From an uncultured Verrucomicrobia subdivision 3 bacterium (GTDB taxonomy: Bacteria; Verrucomicrobiota; Verrucomicrobiia; Limisphaerales; UBA11358), in assembly GCA_903888765.1 (NCBI GenBank), contig CAISVF010000074.1:1-32396 (forward strand): 32,396 nt of DNA, in the 5' to 3' direction. The notes below the pieces were generated by a model, which saw nothing but the letters and a program-made list of their open reading frames with translations, was not told the origin of the DNA and ran no database searches. The position numbers were made by a program, and so were the translations under genes. Positions 25,760 to 32,396 of this stretch are shown piece after piece. Position 1 is the stretch's first letter; the number at the start of each line of letters is the position of its first letter.

Positions 25760-26989
25760 CTATTTCTTCTTCGCGTGCACCTTCGCCGCGACCTTCAGTC
25801 GCAACCCGTTCAGCCGGATGAAGCCGGTGGCGTCGTCCTGATTGTAGGCTTTGGTCGGGTCGGCTTCCATCGTGGCGATGTGCGGGTTGTACAGGCTCAC
25901 CGCACTCTTGCGTCCGGTCACCATGATGTTGCCCTTATAGAGTTTCACGCGCACTGTGCCAGTGACGTTCTTTTGTGATTCCTCCACGTAGGCTTGCAGT
26001 GCGTAGCGTTCCGGCGCATACCAGAAACCGTTGTAAACCAGTTCGGCATACTTCGGGATGAGGGCATCGCGCTGGTGCATGACTTCGCGGTCCATGGTGA
26101 GCGATTCCATCTGGCGATGCGCGAAATGCAAAATCGCGCCGCCCGGGGTTTCATACACGCCGCGGCTCTTCATGCCTACAAAACGGTTCTCTACCATGTC
26201 CACCCGGCCGACGCCGTGTTTGCCGCCGATTTTATTGAGCGCCTTCATCACGCCAAGCGGATTGAGCTTCTTGCCATTGACGGCAACGCAATCACCCTTC
26301 ACGAAATCAAGTTCCACGAACTCGGGTTTGTTGGGAGCGTCTTCGGGCAGTACGGAAAGCGTGCAGAAATAGCCGCGGTTCTTGAGGTCGTAGCTGTCGT
26401 ACCACGGGTCTTCCAGAATGCCGGCTTCGTAGGAGATGTGCAGGAGGTTGCGATCCATCGAATACGGCTTCTTGGCGCTGGCTTGCACCGGGATCTTGTG
26501 TTTGGCGCAATAATCGATCATTTCCTGCCGGCCGGGAAATTCGCTCCGATAGCGCTCGTCGCGCCACGGGGCAATGACTTGCAACTCCGGCGCGAGCGCG
26601 GCGGCGGTGAGTTCGAAGCGGACCTGGTCGTTGCCCTTGCCGGTCGCCCCGTGCGCGATGGCGTCCGCCTTTTCCTTCTTCGCAATCTCCACCATGCGCT
26701 TGGCGATGAGCGGGCGGGCAATGGAGGTGCCGAGGAAGTATTGACCCTCGTAGATCGCCCCGGCGCGGAGCATGGGATAAATGAAGTCGCGCGCAAATTC
26801 TTCCTGCAGGTTATCAATGTAAATTTTGGATGCGCCGGTCTTGATGGCTTTTTTTTCGAGGCCGTTCAGTTCCTCTTCCTGGCCGATGTCGGCGCAGAAG
26901 CCGATCATCTCGGCGTTGTATTTTTCCTTGATCCAGGACATCAGCACCGAGGTGTCGAGCCCGCCGGAATAAGCTAAAACGATTTTCAT
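25760..26989 (-). CDS. argG: Argininosuccinate synthase
   Basis: ATP-dependent condensation of citrulline and aspartate to argininosuccinate, the penultimate step of arginine synthesis. The 409-residue product is full length. Seen: the N-terminal PP-loop [15 protein letters not shown] (residues 4-18), [36 protein letters not shown] (about 95-130), [21 protein letters not shown], and [30 protein letters not shown]. The track ORF runs 69 residues further upstream, but [10 protein letters not shown] is the standard beginning. A strong terminator follows. A degraded copy of its 3' end lies downstream of that terminator. Confidence 0.97.
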   Translation of the reverse strand: MKIVLAYSGGLDTSVLMSWIKEKYNAEMIGFCADIGQEEELNGLEKKAIKTGASKIYIDNLQEEFARDFIYPMLRAGAIYEGQYFLGTSIARPLIAKRMVEIAKKEKADAIAHGATGKGNDQVRFELTAAALAPELQVIAPWRDERYRSEFPGRQEMIDYCAKHKIPVQASAKKPYSMDRNLLHISYEAGILEDPWYDSYDLKNRGYFCTLSVLPEDAPNKPEFVELDFVKGDCVAVNGKKLNPLGVMKALNKIGGKHGVGRVDMVENRFVGMKSRGVYETPGGAILHFAHRQMESLTMDREVMHQRDALIPKYAELVYNGFWYAPERYALQAYVEESQKNVTGTVRVKLYKGNIMVTGRKSAVSLYNPHIATMEADPTKAYNQDDATGFIRLNGLRLKVAAKVHAKKK

Positions 26990-27186
26990 GTGACGCACAT
27001 TAAACCGCCAAAACGTGCGGAACGCAAAACGGAAATGTGCCCCGGTTCCCGGGCTCATTTCGTGCCGACGGACTTTGGTGGCCTCAATTCTCGCGCTGCA
27101 CGTTTTGGCTGAGTGCCGACCTTGCGGAGAGCCGATAAATCGGGAATGGTACCGGCGGAACGATGCAGCGTCTGGACAAAAACGGT

Positions 27187-27849
27187 TTACTGCCAACCAT
27201 GGATCGAATCGTAGCGGAAGGTCATGTCATTGGTATTGTAACCTTTGTACCACCGGGCATGGCCGTCAGCGAAAAGGATGTTCTGACCCTGGCTGTGCGC
27301 CTGCCAGTCTTCCCACGGCAGTCCATTGGCCGGCCCGCCGACACAGTTTTGGGAGTAATCATCTTTGTCGGCATCTTCCGGCGCAAAATCCAGGGTGTCA
27401 CCCGAAAGCACCAGCGCCGAGGGGAACTGGATGCGCTTCGCGTCCACGGCTGCATCATTTTCTCCGGCAGCAATGAATGCCGCCCGTGCGCCGTTAAAAT
27501 AGTTGAATCGTGACTGGATGGATGAGGGCAGGATTTTGTTGGAAGGGCAGCGGTAGATGTTCGTGTTCTGGGTGTACGAATAAATCTGTTGCATCCAGGC
27601 GTTAGTCGGTGCATTGGGGTTGACCGTGTTCCACGGTATGCTTCCGCCGGATTTGGGATAATGGCCGTTGGCATCGTCGGCATACATGGTCATTCCCAGG
27701 CTGATCTGGTGCAGGTTGGAATTGCAGGTGATCGTCCACGCCCGCTGTTTGGCCGAAGCCAGCGCCGGCAGGAGCATGGCTGCCAGGATCGCAATGATGG
27801 CGATGACCACCAGCAATTCAATCAAAGTAAAAGCATCTCGCCGTCTCAT
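27187..27849 (-). CDS. Prepilin-like exported protein with H-X9-DG motif
   Basis: A 220-residue protein with a type IV pilin/type II secretion N-terminus: short basic leader MRRRDA, then [31 protein letters not shown], cleaved before F by prepilin peptidase and carrying the conserved E at +5. The C-terminal part has [20 protein letters not shown], an H-X9-DG pattern found in the large families of such proteins in Verrucomicrobiota and Planctomycetota (DUF1559-like). These are thought to sit at the cell surface or periplasm, but their role is unknown; they are usually not part of a pilus operon, as here. No other secretion gene is nearby. Confidence 0.88.
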   Translation of the reverse strand: MRRRDAFTLIELLVVIAIIAILAAMLLPALASAKQRAWTITCNSNLHQISLGMTMYADDANGHYPKSGGSIPWNTVNPNAPTNAWMQQIYSYTQNTNIYRCPSNKILPSSIQSRFNYFNGARAAFIAAGENDAAVDAKRIQFPSALVLSGDTLDFAPEDADKDDYSQNCVGGPANGLPWEDWQAHSQGQNILFADGHARWYKGYNTNDMTFRYDSIHGWQ

Positions 27850-27989
27850 GGTTCCACAGACGCGGCAGAACTGGCTTTGTTACAAAAATACCGACCTGTT
27901 TTTCCGTTTTGGCACTTGAAAAATGGAACCGCAGTCCAACGCCGCCCTAAGCGGATGGTCTGTGCGAACCGTCGGCGCGCCGCGTTGAA

Positions 27990-29834
27990 TCAGGGTTTTT
28001 TCAGGCGGAAAAACTGGCGGGCGCCACCGGCATTGGTGACCGTAAAGGTTTTTACGGTGCCGCTGTCAGCGATGCCGGAAGTGACCGCCTGCCATTGCAC
28101 CGGAGGTTGCAGGGAAGAGGTCTTCTCCAGCGTGAAAGCGGCGGCAGCGCTGGGCCAGGTCACCGCAGCCGTGCTGGTTCCGCTGTTCGCCGGAGTAATG
28201 GCTAGGGCCGGGGTAGCCGCGCCGCCACTGCTGATGGCCACGCCGGCGGAAAATTCCGAGGTGTTACCATTCGCGTCCGTCGCCGTGGCGGTGATGACAT
28301 AGTTGGTGTCCGGCACGGTGGCCACCGTGGTCGAAAAACTGGCGTTGCCGTTTCCATCTGTGCTCACGCCGGTGGTGCCGAGAAATTGTTTGCCTTCCGA
28401 AATATTGGTGGCATCCCAGGTGGGGGTGGCAAAAAGCTCCACCCGATAGGTGGCGCCAGCTTTGCTGTTTAGCGTGCCCTGCACCGTTAAAGTGCTGTAG
28501 GCAACCGCGGCATTGGTCAGCATGGGGAAGTTTTGCAACCCGTTGGCACCGGTATCCACATCCAGCACATCGTTCGTGGTGATGCCGGTGGGGCCAAGGT
28601 CAATGGCCAGTCCGCCATTGTCATAAATCGAGTTGCCGCTGACTTCATTTTGCACCGCCGTGGTGGCCGTCACACTCACCCCCGCACCGCCATTAAATTC
28701 AATGGTGTTGGCCTGCCCGGCGTTTAACCCGCCCACCCGATTGGTGCTGCCCGAGATGCTTATGCCGGCGAGGGTGTTACCCAGCGGACGCGTCCCGGTG
28801 CTGTCCGTGCCAACCAGATTATTTTCCATCACCGTGCCGCTGGAGGTGGATAGGTTGATGCCGTTGGCCCGGTTGTTGACAATTTCGTTGCCGAGGATGC
28901 GTGTGCCGGTGCTGCTTGTCACATAAATGCCATCGGAAATGTTTCCCAGATCATATTGCCCGCTTACGTCGGTGCCGATGAAGTTGCCCTGGATCCAATT
29001 GTTTGGCCCGCTCTGCACGGTCACCCCGGTGCCGCCCGCTGCCGTCGCCCCGCCAATGATGTTGCGCGCCGCCGTGGTCCCGCCTCCGATTGTGATGTTG
29101 GTGCCGGTAAAAATATAAACTCCGCCAAAAAGATTTCCCCGCGGCAGCGTTCCGGTGGGGTCGGTGCCGATGAAATTGCCCTGCACCCAGGAATTCCCTG
29201 TGGTGGAACCGTTAAACCAGATTCCATAGCGGTTGCCGGCAATCACATTGCGATCGGCCGGCGCCGTGCCGCCGATGAGGTTATTATAACTCGGATTAAA
29301 AAAAGATGTGATATAGATACCCTCAAAGGTTGTGCCGCGTGCCACCCCATCCACGTCCATCCCTATCCAGTTGCCGGCGATGGTGATATTGCCGGCTTCG
29401 TTGACCTGAATTCCGCGATAGCATCGTACAATGCACAGCCCGCGTACGGAACTGCCGCTCGCACTGGTGCCGGTGAAGTTGAGTGCGGCGGGCGAAGCGC
29501 TGCTGATTTTGCCTTCATCCAGCCGGATGAGGATGACCGCATTGTCGCCGTTCGGGAGCGTGTTTGCGCTGCTCCCGGGTTGCGAGTAGCCGTTAATCGC
29601 GACCGCGTTTACGATGTCGGGTAAAACATTCGTCGGGGCAATGGTTTGCACCCCGGGGCCGGGCAGGTTGAACGTGATCGTGTTGGCACCGGGGCTGGCA
29701 TTGGCGTTCAAAATAGCCTGACGCAACGAACCGGCTCCGTTGTCATTGATGGTAGTCACGGTGAAAACTGCGGCGGAAGCCGTAAGTGCGGCCACGGCCA
29801 ACAAGGTTAAAAAACCAGCGAACAATTTTTTCAT
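27990..29834 (-). CDS. Exported right-handed beta-helix repeat protein
   Basis: A 614-residue secreted protein. The signal peptide (KKLFAGFLTLLAVAALTASAA) is followed by FTVTTINDNGAGSLRQAILNANA, a start shared with CSLREA-type and polymorphic outer-membrane beta-helix proteins. The middle repeats a unit of the form xxGNxIGTDxxGTxxxGNxxxGIxI: IAGNWIGMDVDGVARGT, VQGNFIGTDPTGTLPRGN, IQGNFIGTDVSGQYDLGN, MENNLVGTDSTGTRPLGN, consistent with a parallel beta-helix (about residues 110-400). A beta-sandwich region (about 440-540) and a C-terminal domain ending in ARQFFRLKKP follow. No catalytic residues of a polysaccharide lyase can be assigned, so binding, adhesion or glycan cleavage all remain open. 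Confidence 0.85.
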   Translation of the reverse strand: MKKLFAGFLTLLAVAALTASAAVFTVTTINDNGAGSLRQAILNANASPGANTITFNLPGPGVQTIAPTNVLPDIVNAVAINGYSQPGSSANTLPNGDNAVILIRLDEGKISSASPAALNFTGTSASGSSVRGLCIVRCYRGIQVNEAGNITIAGNWIGMDVDGVARGTTFEGIYITSFFNPSYNNLIGGTAPADRNVIAGNRYGIWFNGSTTGNSWVQGNFIGTDPTGTLPRGNLFGGVYIFTGTNITIGGGTTAARNIIGGATAAGGTGVTVQSGPNNWIQGNFIGTDVSGQYDLGNISDGIYVTSSTGTRILGNEIVNNRANGINLSTSSGTVMENNLVGTDSTGTRPLGNTLAGISISGSTNRVGGLNAGQANTIEFNGGAGVSVTATTAVQNEVSGNSIYDNGGLAIDLGPTGITTNDVLDVDTGANGLQNFPMLTNAAVAYSTLTVQGTLNSKAGATYRVELFATPTWDATNISEGKQFLGTTGVSTDGNGNASFSTTVATVPDTNYVITATATDANGNTSEFSAGVAISSGGAATPALAITPANSGTSTAAVTWPSAAAAFTLEKTSSLQPPVQWQAVTSGIADSGTVKTFTVTNAGGARQFFRLKKP

Positions 29835-30175
29835 TTTTTGACAGTTTCTTGGTGCAGGTTAAAATCCAAAACTCCCTTTTCAAGTACATTATGCGGCCCG
29901 TGCCCACCAAATCATTCGCGTTTTTCAAAAATTCATCGCAAATTCCGATGTTGCCAAGGTGAGGTTGTTTTGCGGCACCCTGCGCGTTCCGCCAGCCTTC
30001 GCAAAGTGCCAGGGTTGGCGCAGTTCAAGATCTGGCGGATCTACAGCGTGGCCTTGGGAAATGGTGAGGGTGGACGGAGGATGTTTGTTTTAACGTCCGT
30101 CCTCACCTGATTCAGGAAAACTTCCAACAAACGATCCTCGTCTCGCCTGGTGTAAGCTTAGCTGCCGCCAAAAAA
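29835..30175. other. 341-base intergenic region between ctaA and the beta-helix gene
   Basis: No gene is seen. It should hold the 3' end signals of ctaA and the promoter of the beta-helix gene (both minus strand). It contains an imperfect hairpin, GGTGAGG-(gtgg)-ACGGA with TCCGT-CCTCACC (30063-30107), without a T-run, and a short palindrome CCTGATTCAGG (30106-30116). Neither can be assigned a function; the hairpin might protect or weakly terminate the ctaA transcript. Confidence 0.5.
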
Positions 30176-31171
30176 CTATTTCAGCGCCTGCCGCGTTCGC
30201 TGTCCGGCCATCAGCCACCACAGCGCGCCGGTGAGCAGGGCTAGCGCGCCGACCATGACGTGGCCGGTGGCTACATCCGCGGCTTTGTTGGTCCAGATGG
30301 TGGCCGCCCCGAGACCGATTTGCACCAGCAGGAGAACCAGCCAGAAAAACGTCAGGCGGGTAAGGCTGTCACGCAGGCCTAGCTTTTTCTTCGCCAGCAT
30401 CGCCGCCGCCGCCACGCCCAGGAAAATGGCATAGGCTACCAACCGGTGAACCATTTGCAGATTGACCTGAAAGGCAGTAATGGGATTACCGATGGTGCCG
30501 GGCGGCCGGTGGGCGTTGTAAGCTAAAAGGGCTTCCGGGGTTGTGGCTGGCCAGATTTTTCCGTAAGCCAGCGGAAAATCGGTGATCGCCAGCCCGGCGT
30601 GCTGATGGCGCATCGTCGCCGCGATCAGCAATTGCACAAAAATCAACACCGTAACGTATAGCACATGGCTGCGCAAACCGCGCGGAATGGAAACTTGTTG
30701 CTCCATTTCGGAACGATGCCACCAGCGGCTGGTAAAGAGGGCGAGGGCACAGGTTAGCACGAGAAACGTTTGTGCGACCGCGCCATGCGGAACCCCGAGC
30801 CAATCCAGCTGCCAGCGAACGCGGAGTCCGCCCAGAATACCCTGCGCAATGACCAGCAAAAACGCGGCGATGCCCAGCCAATGGAGCCATTTGCGCGGTT
30901 CCCGGAGCCAAAGCCAGACGGCCAGAATGGTGGTCAGCAAGCCCACGGCAGAAGCCAGGAGGCGATGCGAATGCTCGTAGAATATGCCGCCGATCCATTT
31001 ATCCACGGGAAACAGAAACATGTTGTAGCCGTAGGTGGTCGGCCAGTCAGGAACGGACATGCCGGCTTCATGGCTGGTGACCAGGCCGCCGAGGCCGATC
31101 AACAGAAAGGTGGCGAAGGCGTTGAGCACGGCGAACCAAAACAGGGCGGGCTGATATTTGTTGTTATTCAT
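30176..31171 (-). CDS. ctaA: Heme A synthase, CtaA/Cox15 family
   Basis: Inner-membrane enzyme that oxidises the C8 methyl of heme O to make heme A for aa3-type oxidases. The 331-residue product has eight predicted membrane helices and the family histidines: SHEAGMSVPDWP after helix 1, EHSHRLLAS (H67, H69), GVPHGAVAQT, MRHQHAGLAITDFPLAYG, QMVHRLVAYAIF and ATGHVMVGAL. These fit the two pseudo-repeated four-helix bundles holding haem and substrate. ATG at 31171 is chosen; the track start adds 11 residues. It is a single gene here, without the ctaB or oxidase subunit genes, but its product would act with the SCO proteins encoded at 17.5-19.1 kb. glgC, upstream, ends in its own terminator, so ctaA has its own promoter. 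Confidence 0.93.
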   Translation of the reverse strand: MNNNKYQPALFWFAVLNAFATFLLIGLGGLVTSHEAGMSVPDWPTTYGYNMFLFPVDKWIGGIFYEHSHRLLASAVGLLTTILAVWLWLREPRKWLHWLGIAAFLLVIAQGILGGLRVRWQLDWLGVPHGAVAQTFLVLTCALALFTSRWWHRSEMEQQVSIPRGLRSHVLYVTVLIFVQLLIAATMRHQHAGLAITDFPLAYGKIWPATTPEALLAYNAHRPPGTIGNPITAFQVNLQMVHRLVAYAIFLGVAAAAMLAKKKLGLRDSLTRLTFFWLVLLLVQIGLGAATIWTNKAADVATGHVMVGALALLTGALWWLMAGQRTRQALK

Positions 31172-31270
31172 GCAATAAAGCGAAACCGCCGGGAATTGTG
31201 TCATGCCACGGGCGCGGGGAAAACTTAAATTATTGCCGGAGCCGGACTGAAAAGCGTCGAGAAACCGGAA

Positions 31271-31308
31271 AAATAAAAAGCCGCCCCGCAGTTGACGTGC
31301 AGGACGGC
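31271..31308 (-). terminator. Rho-independent terminator of glgC
   Basis: On the minus strand GCCGTCCTGCA, loop CGTCAAC, TGCGGGGCGGC form an 11-bp stem with two G-T pairs, followed by TTTTTATTT. It starts 17 bases after the glgC stop. Confidence 0.88.
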
Positions 31309-31325
31309 CCGAAAAAGTTGTCGGT

Positions 31326-32396
31326 TTATATCACCGTGCTGTGCGGAATTATGGCATCCTTCGGTATGATGACGATGCCATCGCGAACGAAGTAATGAGC
31401 GTGATCCACGTTCTCCGGCTTGCCGACCGGAGAAATGGTGACATTATTGCCGATGCGCGCGTTTTTATCTATGATCGCATTTTCAATTTTGCAGTGCGCG
31501 CCGATACCGACCCGCGGCAGGTTATCACGCTCGTGGCGATCCACCGACTCCTGCGATTCGTAATAGTCGCTGCCCAGAATAACGACGCGGTTCAATTCCG
31601 TGCCATCGCCGATGATGGTGCGCAAACCGACAATGCTATGGTTGATGCGGGCGCGGTTAATGATGCAACCATCGGAAATGACCGCGTGGTCAATCTGAGC
31701 GCCATTGATCTTGGAGCCGGGCAAATAGCGCGGCCGGGAAAAGATCGGCGCACTCATGTCGAAGAAATTAAAGCGCGGCAATTCGGAAACGAGGTCCAGA
31801 TTCGCCTCGAAAAAATTGCGAATGGTTCCAATATCCTCCCAATAGCCCTGATAGACATAGGAAAAAACGCGGTGCGTATTGATGGCGTGCGGAATGATGT
31901 GCTTGCCGAAGTCGGACAGCGGGTTGTCCAGCAGGCCGGCAATGGCGTGGCGGTTGAACACATAAATACCCATGGAGGCGAGAAATGATTCGCGATCACG
32001 GGGAATGCCGAATTGCGCATTCATCTCCGGGGTGAGATTAAGCGGATCCAGCAAAGCCGGGTCCTTGGGCTTTTCCACAAAACGGGTGATGCGGCGACTT
32101 TCGTCAATCTGCATGATGCCCAGCGCACCCGCCTCACTGCGACCCACCGGCAAGGTGGCAATGGTGATGTCGGCCCCCGTTTCCCGGTGCTGCTCAATGA
32201 CATCCTGAAAATCCATGCGATACAACTGATCGCCGCTGAGAATCAGCAGGTAATCAAAATCGTGGTTCATGAAGTGAACGAGATTTTTGCGCACCGCGTC
32301 CGCCGTCCCTTCGTACCAGGAGGTGTTATTGAACGTTTGCTGCGCCGCCAGAATCTCCACAAATCCCGCCGTGAATTGGTCGAATTTGTAAGTGCG
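31326..32396 (-). CDS. glgC: Glucose-1-phosphate adenylyltransferase (5' end off window)
   Basis: Makes ADP-glucose from glucose-1-phosphate and ATP, the committed step of glycogen synthesis. The frame continues to the window edge (RTYKFDQFTAGFVEILAAQQT), so the track's start, a GTG at 32360, is internal and the N-terminal nucleotide-binding motif is missing. About 356 residues remain. Seen: WYEGTADAVRKNLVHF, LILSGDQLYRMDFQDVIEQH, RFVEKPKDP, SMGIYVFNRHAI, FSYVYQGYWEDIGTIRNFFEANLDL, then the left-handed beta-helix (INRARINHSIVGLRTIIGDGTELNRVVILGSDYYE) and the ending VRDGIVIIPKDAIIPHSTVI. The ending is like the cyanobacterial/plant type rather than the E. coli type. It has its own terminator. 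Confidence 0.95.
   Translation of the reverse strand, partial: RTYKFDQFTAGFVEILAAQQTFNNTSWYEGTADAVRKNLVHFMNHDFDYLLILSGDQLYRMDFQDVIEQHRETGADITIATLPVGRSEAGALGIMQIDESRRITRFVEKPKDPALLDPLNLTPEMNAQFGIPRDRESFLASMGIYVFNRHAIAGLLDNPLSDFGKHIIPHAINTHRVFSYVYQGYWEDIGTIRNFFEANLDLVSELPRFNFFDMSAPIFSRPRYLPGSKINGAQIDHAVISDGCIINRARINHSIVGLRTIIGDGTELNRVVILGSDYYESQESVDRHERDNLPRVGIGAHCKIENAIIDKNARIGNNVTISPVGKPENVDHAHYFVRDGIVIIPKDAIIPHSTVI

Noticed and set aside
25994-26977. 327-codon open frame on the plus strand
   Set aside because: Antisense to argG, whose motifs are unambiguous.
28956-29624. 222-codon open frame on the plus strand
   Set aside because: Antisense shadow of the repeated beta-helix gene.
30063-30107. 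Hairpin downstream of ctaA as a terminator
   Set aside because: The stem has a 4-base bulge and no T-run follows on the minus strand, so I do not call it a terminator.

Overview
The window looks like chromosomal DNA from a soil or freshwater Verrucomicrobiota, of the Pedosphaera/Limisphaerales kind. This is inferred from gene content: a prepilin-like protein with an H-X9-DG tail, a small exported protein with an HPCPLC motif, a beta-barrel protein beginning CACGCG, a beta-helix protein ending in FFRLKKP, a GH95 fucosidase, and weak or absent Shine-Dalgarno sequences. Coding density is high and GC moderately high. I see no tRNA, rRNA, CRISPR array, phage or insertion sequence.

Layout. Bases 1-2844 (minus) carry proC followed by recQ; recQ runs off the left edge and is missing from the ORF track because its stop is outside the window. 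A Sel1-repeat gene (plus) then meets trpD tail to tail. Bases 3613-9133 (minus) form a probable unit: O-antigen ligase/polymerase-like protein with TPRs, wbpA-like UDP-GlcNAc dehydrogenase, wbpE-like aminotransferase, trpD. The first three fit synthesis of a UDP-acetamido-aminouronate sugar and polymerisation or ligation of a surface glycan. YraN, a very large permease/hybrid histidine kinase fusion and a small TerB-like protein follow, all minus.

Bases 14192-24621 (plus) hold argA coupled to an L,D-transpeptidase gene, then a metal-handling cluster (HPCPLC protein, CACGCG barrel, a membrane SCO protein, a lipoprotein joining a CusF-like copper domain to a SCO domain), then proA, a GH95 alpha-L-fucosidase, engB and a DUF3826 protein. 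Bases 24674-32396 (minus) hold a small membrane/coiled-coil protein, argG with a clear terminator, a prepilin-like protein, an exported beta-helix protein, ctaA (heme A synthase) and glgC, which runs off the right edge and also has a clear terminator. SCO proteins and CtaA both serve haem-copper oxidase assembly, though at separate loci. argA, argG, proA and proC are scattered single genes of glutamate-derived amino acid synthesis.

Most notable are: (1) the 1046-residue protein joining a full APC-type amino acid permease to a HAMP-like linker, histidine kinase and receiver domain, a possible transporter-receptor built like CbrA but on a different transporter fold, with a 26-bp dyad upstream; (2) the four-gene copper/SCO cluster, whose two SCO proteins have different copper sites; (3) a 57-bp, about 86% identical copy of the argG 3' end in the intergenic region just beyond argG, fused in frame to a 9-bp tandem repeat within a 51-codon ORF.
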